From contig NZ_FZOU01000009.1 in NCBI RefSeq assembly GCF_900188085.1, positions 1-64,000 on the forward strand: a DNA stretch of 64,000 nt, read 5' to 3'. This stretch comes from Granulicella rosea. GTDB taxonomy: Bacteria; Acidobacteriota; Terriglobia; Terriglobales; Acidobacteriaceae. The notes below the pieces were generated by a model. That model was not told where the DNA came from, made no database searches, and worked only from the letters and a program-made list of their open reading frames with translations. The first letter of the stretch is position 1. Each line of letters opens with the position of its first letter. The position numbers were made by a program, and so were the translations under genes. This document shows positions 7,035 through 14,373 of this stretch, one piece after another.

Positions 7035-8618
7035 TCAAGAGGTCTGACGGGCCTTCGCGGCAACCTCGCGAAGGGTCTTGAGGATCGTGGCGAGACCCGC
7101 AGGCGTGGCTGTCTCGTCTCCGAAGGCGAAGTAGACCTGCCGATAGAGCCGGTACAGCTCCTCGTAGACCGCGGCTGCGGCGGGGTTGGGCTGGAAGCTC
7201 TTGTGCTTCGGACACATCGCCGCCTGCGCCTCTTCGATCGTCGTGAAGATGCCTGCGGCGAGCTGCGCGAAGATGCCCGAGCCGATGCTGGTCGGGATCG
7301 AGTCCGGCACCACGACCTCCTTGTTCAGCACGTCGGCGTAGACCTGGTTCAGCCGCGCGTTGTGCTGCGGTATGCCGCCCGCGTTGATGATGCGTTCGAT
7401 CGGCACGCCATACTCGGCCAGCCGGTCGAGGATGATGCGCGTGTGGAAGGCGGTGCCTTCGATGGCGGCGAAGAGCTCGTCCTGCGCGGTCGTCAGCAGG
7501 TTCCAGCCGAGGGTGATGCCGCCCAGCTCGGATTTCACGAGGACCGTGCGGTCGCCGTTGTCCCAGGTCAGCCGCAACAGCCCGGTCTGGCCGGCGCGGT
7601 AGTCGTCGAGGCCTGCCGAGAGTGTTTTGACATCCGTGCCGGCGCGTTTCGCGATGGCTTCGAAGATGTCGCCGACGGCCGAAAGTCCTGCCTCGACGCC
7701 AGTGTAGCCAGGGTGGACAGAGCCGGGGACGACGCCGCAGACGCCGGGGATGAGCACGGTTTCGGGCTGCATGGCGATGATGCAGGTGCTCGTGCCGACG
7801 ACGTTGACCACATCGCCCGTGCGGCAGCCCGCGCCGATCGCGTCCCAGTGCGCGTCGAAGGCGCCGACCGGGATCGGGATGCCGGCGCGCAGGCCGAGCT
7901 TCTCCGCCCATTCCGGCGAGAGGCGGCCGGCGAGATGGTCCGAGGTCAGCACCTCGCCCGCCAGCTTCTCGCGCACGCCGTCGAAGAGGGGGTCGAGCTT
8001 CGAAAGAAACGCCTGCGGCGGGAAGCCGCCCCACTTCTGATTCCAAAGCCACTTATGGCCGAGCGCGCAGACGCTGCGCTTGACCTCGGCCGGATTCGTG
8101 ATGCCGGCCAGCGTCGCGGCGACCATGTCGCAGTGCTCGAACGCGCTGGCGAAGTGCTCGCGCCTGGTTGGGTTGTGGCGCAGCCAGTGCAGCAGCTTGG
8201 CGAAGCCCCACTCGTGCGAGTAGACGCCGCCGCACCACTCGATGGCTTCGAGCTTCTCCGCATGGGCCAGCCCGGTGATCTCCTGCGCCTCGTGTAGCGC
8301 GCGGTGGTCGCACCAGAGATAGTAGTCGTCGAGCGGCTGCATCTTCGCGTCGACCGGGATGACGGAGGAGCCGGTCGTGTCGAGCGCGATGGCCTCAACC
8401 TGATCGCCGGAGATGCCCGTCTCGGCGAGCACCTGGCGCATGGCGGCTGCGAGCGCGGTCATATGGTCGGCGTGCGACTGTGTGGCGTAGTCGGGGTCCT
8501 CGCGCTTGCGGTGCAGCGGATAGCTGGCGGAGGCGGTGCCGAGGCGGCCCTTCGTGCTGTCGAGCAGGGTGGCGCGTGTGCTGAGGGTTCCGAAGTCGAT
8601 GCCGGCGACGATGCGCAT
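7035..8618 (-). CDS. araB: Ribulokinase (FGGY family)
   Basis: A 527-residue FGGY carbohydrate kinase. It has the N-terminal phosphate loop GIDFGTLSTRATLLDS, the substrate region GAFDAHWDAIGAG, and the C-terminal ATP-site segment INAGGIPQHNARLNQVYADV. It phosphorylates L-ribulose with ATP, just before AraD in the pathway, which is the next gene. The start at 8618 puts the phosphate loop at the N-terminus as in relatives; a longer frame to 8735 adds a tail that does not look like protein. AGGA lies about 12 nt before the ATG. Divergent from the LarA-like gene. Confidence 0.95.
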   Translation of the reverse strand: MRIVAGIDFGTLSTRATLLDSTKGRLGTASASYPLHRKREDPDYATQSHADHMTALAAAMRQVLAETGISGDQVEAIALDTTGSSVIPVDAKMQPLDDYYLWCDHRALHEAQEITGLAHAEKLEAIEWCGGVYSHEWGFAKLLHWLRHNPTRREHFASAFEHCDMVAATLAGITNPAEVKRSVCALGHKWLWNQKWGGFPPQAFLSKLDPLFDGVREKLAGEVLTSDHLAGRLSPEWAEKLGLRAGIPIPVGAFDAHWDAIGAGCRTGDVVNVVGTSTCIIAMQPETVLIPGVCGVVPGSVHPGYTGVEAGLSAVGDIFEAIAKRAGTDVKTLSAGLDDYRAGQTGLLRLTWDNGDRTVLVKSELGGITLGWNLLTTAQDELFAAIEGTAFHTRIILDRLAEYGVPIERIINAGGIPQHNARLNQVYADVLNKEVVVPDSIPTSIGSGIFAQLAAGIFTTIEEAQAAMCPKHKSFQPNPAAAAVYEELYRLYRQVYFAFGDETATPAGLATILKTLREVAAKARQTS

Positions 8619-8811
8619 GTTGAGCTGGAGTCCTTTGTCAGGGCGATAGGGGCCCGCGTAAGTATAGTAACCGTTTTCTCGAAATCTGTGCTTCCGCTGA
8701 AGGCCAATGTCGGTGGCCTCGGAGATCATACCCAATGGCAGACAGCGGTGTCAGTATCTATCTCGCCGACCGCGCGATGGAGACCAGTTAATATAGACCC
8801 CAGGAGTCGCG

Positions 8812-10083
8812 ATGAAGACGGATGTTGCGTTTGGCAGGACGGGTTTGACGCTGGACTTGCCCGAAGGACCTCGGTACGAGGTGTTGCACGCGCACTCGGC
8901 CGCAGCCATTGCGGATGTGGACGCGGCTCTCGCGGCGGCGCTCGATGCTCCAATCGGCTGCGCATCGCTGGCCGAGCTGGCTCGGGGCAAGAGGACGGCG
9001 GCGATCTCGGTCTGCGACATTACGCGGCCCGCGCCGAACCGCGTCACGCTGCCGCCGTTGCTCAGGCGTCTGCACGCCGCCGGGATGCGGCATGAGGACA
9101 TCACGATCTGCATCGCGACGGGTCTGCATCGCGAGGCCACGCGGGCCGAACTCGACATCATCCTCGGGCCGGAGATCGCGGCGGCTTATCCGATCCTGAA
9201 TCACGATGCGAAGAACAAGGCCGCCCACCGCTATGTCGGCGATACGAAGCGCGGTACGCCGGTCTGGATCGAGCGGCCGTTTCTCGATGCCGATCTGCAC
9301 ATCACGCTGGGGTTTATCGAGCAGCATCTGATGCTCGGCTTCTCGGGCGGACGCAAGCTGATCGCGCCAGGCCTCGCCGCGCAGGAGACGATCAAGGTCA
9401 TCCACTCGCCGCGCTTCATGCGCGAGGCGCTGGCGACCGAGGGCTCGTACGAGGACAATCCGCTGCACGCGGAGCTGCTCGAAGTGGCGCGGATGGCGCG
9501 GCACGACTTCATGCTGGACGTGACGCTCACCCAGACGCGTGAGATCTCGGGCATCTTCGCGGGCGCGCCGGAGCAGGCGCACCACGCGGGCGTGAACTTC
9601 CTGCGCGGCTCGTCGCTGGAGTATCTGCCCGAGTATGTCGACGCGGCGATCACGAGCGCGGCGGGCTATCCGCTGGACCTGACCTTCTACCAGACGATCA
9701 AGGGCGTCACGGCGGTGCAGCACATCCTGAAACCCGGAGGAAAGATTCTCGTCGTCTCGGAGTGCGCGGAGGGTATCGGCTCGCCCGAGTTCGCCGAGAT
9801 GGTCGCCGGGTATGAGGGCGCGCAGAGCTTCCTGGACTCGATTGCCGACACCCCGGTCGTTCCGGATCAATGGCAGTTGGAGCGGCTGGCGCTGGTGGCG
9901 CGCAAGCACCCAGTGTCGTTCTACGCGCCGGGCACGACGCCCGCGCAGCTTGGCGGATTGGCGGCGCAGAGCTTCGCCACGGCGGAGGAAGCGGTCGACG
10001 ATCTGCTCGCCGGGCTGCCCGCGGATGCGCGCATCGCGGTGATTCCCGAGGGTCCGTACGCCTTCGCCCGCGTGGCCGGATAA
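8812..10083 (+). CDS. LarA-like nickel-pincer racemase (DUF2088 family)
   Basis: A 423-residue LarA homologue. Residues matching the lactate racemase active site are present: R72 (CDITRP), H106 (ATGLHR), H172 and K182 (IEQHLMLGFSGGRKLIAPG) and H198 (HSP). In LarA the lysine carries the nickel-pincer nucleotide and the histidines act in hydride and proton transfer on a 2-hydroxyacid. AGGAG lies 5 nt before the ATG. The cofactor-making genes larB, larC and larE are not in the window. LarA homologues act on several short-chain 2-hydroxyacids, so the substrate is open; its place beside araBD suggests sugar-acid metabolism. Confidence 0.85.
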   Translation: MKTDVAFGRTGLTLDLPEGPRYEVLHAHSAAAIADVDAALAAALDAPIGCASLAELARGKRTAAISVCDITRPAPNRVTLPPLLRRLHAAGMRHEDITICIATGLHREATRAELDIILGPEIAAAYPILNHDAKNKAAHRYVGDTKRGTPVWIERPFLDADLHITLGFIEQHLMLGFSGGRKLIAPGLAAQETIKVIHSPRFMREALATEGSYEDNPLHAELLEVARMARHDFMLDVTLTQTREISGIFAGAPEQAHHAGVNFLRGSSLEYLPEYVDAAITSAAGYPLDLTFYQTIKGVTAVQHILKPGGKILVVSECAEGIGSPEFAEMVAGYEGAQSFLDSIADTPVVPDQWQLERLALVARKHPVSFYAPGTTPAQLGGLAAQSFATAEEAVDDLLAGLPADARIAVIPEGPYAFARVAG

Positions 10084-10160
10084 GGCCGGAAAAGTGATCG
10101 CCTGCATTGGTTGAGCCGGAATCAAATGCACGGTCATGCCGCCGGAGTTATAGTTCTGGC

Positions 10161-11192
10161 ATGCGTTGTGTGGCTCGACTTTCGGTTGCTTTGCTGGCGT
10201 GCGTGGTTGCGCCTCTGCTGGGGCAGACGCCCGACGTCTGTGGGGTTCCGCCGGACGGCGCGGCGGCGGCGTATCTGCATCTCTCCGCGGGCCAGATGAA
10301 GAAGGAGCTTGTGGAGCTGCATGGGCTGAAGCCCGCCGAGGACGGCGACGCGGACGCGATCCTGCGACAGACGAGCACGGTGCTGGGCGGGATGCTGGCG
10401 CATGTTCCGAACCTGCTGGCCCAGGAGCAGTTGAGCCAGAGGACCGTCGCGCTGCCCTACGTGCTCAATGAAGCGGAGCGTTCGAGCGGGGCGAAGATGG
10501 GCGCATCGCGCAGCTCGGGCGCGCAGCAGATGAGCGGTAACTCGCGGGCGCTGGAGGGGCAGGATCTGGAGCAGGCGCTCGACGAGATGCTGACCACCTC
10601 CTCGCAGCAGAACCGCTTTCTCTATCGCGTCACCTCTGTGCCGGACCCGGTGCTGGGTCATGTGCTCGAGGAGTCCCGGACGAACGAGGCGAACGAGGCT
10701 GTGATGCTTTCGAGCAGGGCAGGCAGCCCGCACGGCATCGGGTTCAGCAAGGAGTGGCTGATGTTCATTCCGGCGAACCTGCCGCAGCTTCGTCTGCGCT
10801 TCCTGGGGCGGCAGAAGATCGACGGGCGGGAGACGCTGGTGGTGGCGTTCGCGCAGATTCCGGGAAAGGTTTCGCTGCCGGCGGAGATTCAGACCGGCGC
10901 CGGATCATGTACATACTTTACCCAGGGCGTGGTCTGGATCGACCGCGATGCCAGCCAGATCGTGCGCCTGCGGACGGATCTGCAGGCGCCCATCGAAGGC
11001 ATCGGCCTGCAACGGATGCGGACCGGGACGCAGTTCTCCGAGGTGAAGATCGAAGGCGCGAACCTGTCGCTGTGGATGCCGGCGCAGACCGAGATTCTCT
11101 GGGCGACGAAGGCGAACGCCGGCGGAGAGCTGCACCGGTACTCCGGCTACAGGCTCTTCAGCGCGAAGGTGACGCTCCGGCCGGCGCCTTGA
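10161..11192 (+). CDS. Secreted protein of unknown function
   Basis: A 343-residue protein with a signal peptide (MRCVARLSVALLACVVAPLL, cleavage near LLGQT). The mature part has a helical first half with a Ser/Gly-rich segment near residues 105-125, and a beta-rich second half containing VVWIDRDASQIVRLRTDL and SEVKIEGANLSLWMPAQTE. The second half resembles a LolA/outer-membrane lipoprotein-carrier-like sheet, but I cannot assign it firmly. Two Cys pairs are possible in the mature protein. The start is chosen at 10161 because it opens the signal peptide and CGGAG lies upstream. It starts 77 bp after the LarA-like gene on the same strand. Confidence 0.7.
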   Translation: MRCVARLSVALLACVVAPLLGQTPDVCGVPPDGAAAAYLHLSAGQMKKELVELHGLKPAEDGDADAILRQTSTVLGGMLAHVPNLLAQEQLSQRTVALPYVLNEAERSSGAKMGASRSSGAQQMSGNSRALEGQDLEQALDEMLTTSSQQNRFLYRVTSVPDPVLGHVLEESRTNEANEAVMLSSRAGSPHGIGFSKEWLMFIPANLPQLRLRFLGRQKIDGRETLVVAFAQIPGKVSLPAEIQTGAGSCTYFTQGVVWIDRDASQIVRLRTDLQAPIEGIGLQRMRTGTQFSEVKIEGANLSLWMPAQTEILWATKANAGGELHRYSGYRLFSAKVTLRPAP

Positions 11193-11201
11193 ACGGTAGG
11201 T

Positions 11202-12674
11202 CTAAGGTGTAGGCGCGGATAGCTTGCGGACGAGGTTCGTCGTGGAGAAGCCCTCGACCGTGGCGACGATCTCGACGCGGCCGCCGTTGGCCAGGACGTC
11301 CTCGTGGCCGACGACGGACTCCACGGTGTAATCGCCGCCCTTGACCAGCACGTTCGGTTCGAGCAGCCGGATGAGTTCGAGCGGCGTGTCCTGATCGAAG
11401 AGCACGACGGCGTCGACGTTGCCGAGCGCGGCCATCACGCGGGCGCGCTCGTTTTCGCCGACGATGGGACGGCTCGGACCTTTCAGGCGGCTGATCGACG
11501 CATCGGTGTTGAGGCCCAGCACGAGCTTCGAGCCGAAGCGGCGGCACTCTTCAAGCAGGGTGATGTGGCCGACGTGGAGCAGGTCGAAGCAGCCGTTGGT
11601 GAAGACGATGGTCTCGCCGGCGGCGCGCCACTCCGCCACGCGCAGGCGGGCGCGGGAGAAGTCGAGGATTTTTTCGGCGGAGGTAAGCGTCGCCGAACGC
11701 GTCAGCGCGGCGACCAGCTCATGCGCGGCGATCGGCACGGTGCCGACCTTGCCGACGACGATGCCGGCGGCGACGTTCGCCAGTTCGACCGCCGTCTCTC
11801 GCTTCAGACCGCCGGCCAGCGCCGCGGTGATGGTCGCGATGGCGGTGTCGCCCGCGCCTGAGACGTCGAAGACCTCTCGCGCGCGGGCTGGCGAGTGGTA
11901 TTCGCCTTCGGGCGCCAGGATGCGGATGCCCTTCTCGCTCATGGTGACGGTGAGGTAATCGAAGTCGTGCTCGGCGAGCAGTTCGCGCGCGGCGGCGAGC
12001 AGCTTCGGCGTATCCCAGGCGGGAACGCCGGTGGCGACCGACAACTCGGCGAGGTTCGGGCAGACGGTGGTCGCGCCCGAATATTTGTTGAAGAAGCGCG
12101 TCTTCGGATCGACGACGACGGGGATGCCGGCCAGCCGCGCGGCGCGGATGACGGCCTCGCAGATCTCGTCGGTTAGCGCGCCCTTGGCGTAGTCGGAGAG
12201 GATGACGGCGTGCATCTTCGCGGTCAGGGCGGTCGCGCGCTCCTGCAACTGCGTGGATTCGGTCTGCGGCGGCAGCTCGCGGCTCTCGATGTCGAGCCGC
12301 AGAATCTGCTGCGAGCGGCCGATGATGCGGGTCTTGGAGGTGGTCGGCAGGGTGCTGGAGACGACGCCAAGGGTGTCGACCTGGGCGGTCTTGAGAAGCT
12401 GCGCGAGCACGGCCTGATCGCCGTCCGCGCCCCACAGCCCGGCGAGGAAGGTCTGGCAGCCGAGTCCGGCGAGGTTCATCGCAACGTTGGCCGCGCCGCC
12501 GGGCCGCTCGTAGCGCTCGGCGTGGCGGATGATCGGCACCGGCGCCTCGGGCGAGATGCGCTCGACCTCGCCGAGGATGTAGCGGTCGAGCATGAGATCG
12601 CCGACGACGAGGACGCGGAGCTGAGCAAATCCGCCTTCGAGCAGATTGAGGATGGCGGGGACTTCAGGCAGCAT
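11202..12674 (-). CDS. hldE: Bifunctional heptose-7-phosphate kinase / heptose-1-phosphate adenylyltransferase
   Basis: A 490-residue two-domain enzyme. Residues about 1-325 form a ribokinase-type kinase with GAGD at 273-276 (anion hole and catalytic Asp). Residues about 350-490 form a nucleotidyltransferase with HVGH at 367-370 after FTNGCFDLL. It phosphorylates D-glycero-beta-D-manno-heptose-7-phosphate and later adenylylates the 1-phosphate, giving ADP-heptose for the LPS inner core. The partner enzymes GmhA and GmhB are encoded about 7 kb away on the same strand. The gene ends 9 bp from the stop of the convergent secreted protein gene. Confidence 0.95.
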   Translation of the reverse strand: MLPEVPAILNLLEGGFAQLRVLVVGDLMLDRYILGEVERISPEAPVPIIRHAERYERPGGAANVAMNLAGLGCQTFLAGLWGADGDQAVLAQLLKTAQVDTLGVVSSTLPTTSKTRIIGRSQQILRLDIESRELPPQTESTQLQERATALTAKMHAVILSDYAKGALTDEICEAVIRAARLAGIPVVVDPKTRFFNKYSGATTVCPNLAELSVATGVPAWDTPKLLAAARELLAEHDFDYLTVTMSEKGIRILAPEGEYHSPARAREVFDVSGAGDTAIATITAALAGGLKRETAVELANVAAGIVVGKVGTVPIAAHELVAALTRSATLTSAEKILDFSRARLRVAEWRAAGETIVFTNGCFDLLHVGHITLLEECRRFGSKLVLGLNTDASISRLKGPSRPIVGENERARVMAALGNVDAVVLFDQDTPLELIRLLEPNVLVKGGDYTVESVVGHEDVLANGGRVEIVATVEGFSTTNLVRKLSAPTP

Positions 12675-12757
12675 GGTCGGGGCGAATCTCCTTCACGCCA
12701 GTGTAGCGCGGTCTATTTTTTGGAGCGAAGAATGTGTTCTCGAATACTGTTGTTTCT

Positions 12758-12775
12758 GAAATTTCTGTTTATACT
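12758..12775 (+). promoter_or_regulatory. Candidate promoter/operator of the GbsR-type regulator
   Basis: TATACT (12770-12775) is a good -10 box 25 nt before ATG 12801. A perfect 8-bp palindrome GAAATTTC (12758-12765) lies just upstream of it, with a related ACTGAAATTGAA after it. The region is much richer in A and T than its surroundings. A repressor bound here would block the promoter, which fits self-regulation. Confidence 0.4.
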
Positions 12776-12800
12776 GAAATTGAATAAATGGGGAACACGC

Positions 12801-13337
12801 ATGGCTCTGTCGAAGGCGGCAAATGAATTCATCCTGCACTGGGGCGAGATGGGCAGCCGTTGGGGCGTCAACCGGACGGTCGCGCAGGTGCATGCGCTGC
12901 TTTATCTTTCGCCCGAACCGCTGACGGCGGAGGAGATCGGGGAGGCGCTGTCGGTTGCGCGCTCGAACGTCAGCACCAGCCTGCGCGAGCTGCAGAACTG
13001 GGAGCTGGTGCAGGCGACGCATCGCATGGGCGACCGCCGCGACTTCTTCTCGACCTCGCACGACGTCTGGCAACTGTTCCTGACCGTGCTGGAGCAGCGC
13101 GTGGAGCGGGAGATCGAGCCGACGATCGCGGCGCTGGGAAGGCTTGCGGTAGAGGCGCGCGCGGAGAATCAGCCCGAGGTGACGGCGCGCATCGCCGGCA
13201 TGCATGCGTTCCTGAACGAGATGCATGGGTGGTACCGGCAGATGAGCAAGCTGCCTCCGAACACGCTGCGCAGCCTGGTGAACCTGGGGGCGGGCGTCAC
13301 GAAGTGGCTGCCGGGTAAGGCGAAGGGAGAGCAATGA
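12801..13337 (+). CDS. GbsR/MarR-type transcriptional regulator
   Basis: A 178-residue winged-helix protein. A GbsR-like start (AANEFILHWGEMGSRWGVN) leads to a helix-turn-helix region (about 33-70: PEPLTAEEIGEALSVARSNV) and a beta-wing around THRMGDRRDFF. The C-terminal part is helical and probably dimerises. ATG 12801 has GGGGA 6-9 nt upstream. The stop overlaps the start of the methyltransferase (ATGATGG), so the two are co-translated. The ligand is unknown; the regulator may sense membrane or osmotic state like relatives. Confidence 0.85.
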   Translation: MALSKAANEFILHWGEMGSRWGVNRTVAQVHALLYLSPEPLTAEEIGEALSVARSNVSTSLRELQNWELVQATHRMGDRRDFFSTSHDVWQLFLTVLEQRVEREIEPTIAALGRLAVEARAENQPEVTARIAGMHAFLNEMHGWYRQMSKLPPNTLRSLVNLGAGVTKWLPGKAKGEQ

Positions 13338-14257
13338 TGGCTGCCAAGGTCAACGTCATCGCAGAGGCTGCGGCCCGGCCTGTCAGCGCCGCAGAGGCCG
13401 AGCCGAGGGTCGGGCTGGAGCAGTACTACAGCGAGGCGGGGCCGGACTATGCCGCTTGGAGCCGTGAGTTCAACATGCACTTCGGCTACTACCGCATGGG
13501 CGCGAACCCGCTTGGGCGCGAGGCGATGCTGGAGCGGATGAACGCCGAGGTGCTGGCGCGGCTGCGGGTTGAGGGTATTGGGGCGCCGAAGCTGCTCGAC
13601 CTGGGCTGCGGGCTGGGCGCGACGCTGCGCAGCTTTGCGCGCCGCATGCCGCAGGCCCGGCTGCTGGGGCTGACGCGTGTGCCGTGGCAGGTGGAGCAGG
13701 CGACCGCGCTCAACCAGGCGGCAGGGTGCGGCGAGCGCGTTCGCATTATCGAAGGCGACTACGAGGATACGATTCTGCCGCGCGCCGGATACGACGGCGT
13801 CTATGCGCTGGAGAGCAGTTGTCACGCCCATGGGGCGGATAAGGCGGCGCTGCTGGCGGAGGCGCACCGGTTGCTGCGGCCCGGCGGCCGGCTGGTCGTG
13901 GCGGATGGTTTTCTCACCGGCCGCGGGTTTGTGAACGGGCTGCAGCGGCGCGTCTATCGCAAGCTGTGCGAGTGCTGGGTGATCGAAGAGCTGGCGCGGC
14001 TCGACCTCTTTACCGCGCGTCTGGAGGCGCTTGGTTTTACCGAGATCGCCGTGGAGCGTCTGCAGTTGCGGGTGGCGCCGTCGGTCCTGCACATCCCTTG
14101 GGTGACTGTGAAGTTTCTGGTAACGGACGTGCTTTTTGGCAAGGGAAAGATGACGAAGGCGCGTTGGAACAATGTGCTGGCGCCGGTGCTGCTGCCGCTG
14201 GTGGGCGCGCCGCTGGGGCCGATGGGGTATTGCATGGTGACGGCGACGAAGCGTTGA
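13334..14257 (+). CDS. SAM-dependent methyltransferase (class I)
   Basis: A 307-residue methyltransferase. Motif I LLDLGCGLG spans residues 87-95, with an acidic loop (EGDYED) later and GYDGVYALESSCHA as the post-II strand. The segment before motif I (NMHFGYYRMG..P..REAML) resembles enzymes of the cyclopropane-synthase/tocopherol-methyltransferase type that act on lipids or amphiphiles. The C-terminus has a hydrophobic stretch (about 270-290) that may sit at the membrane. Its start overlaps the GbsR-type gene by 4 bp, so the regulator and enzyme form one operon. The substrate cannot be given from sequence. Confidence 0.85.
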   Translation: MMAAKVNVIAEAAARPVSAAEAEPRVGLEQYYSEAGPDYAAWSREFNMHFGYYRMGANPLGREAMLERMNAEVLARLRVEGIGAPKLLDLGCGLGATLRSFARRMPQARLLGLTRVPWQVEQATALNQAAGCGERVRIIEGDYEDTILPRAGYDGVYALESSCHAHGADKAALLAEAHRLLRPGGRLVVADGFLTGRGFVNGLQRRVYRKLCECWVIEELARLDLFTARLEALGFTEIAVERLQLRVAPSVLHIPWVTVKFLVTDVLFGKGKMTKARWNNVLAPVLLPLVGAPLGPMGYCMVTATKR

Positions 14258-14373
14258 GCGGGAGACTTCCGGTCGTGCTTGTCTATGGCTGGGATAGAGT
14301 TTGAACGTGGATGGCTTCGGGTGCTGTTAGATTAGGGGGATTCACCGAACCTTTTCGCACGAGGACTCGCCCG

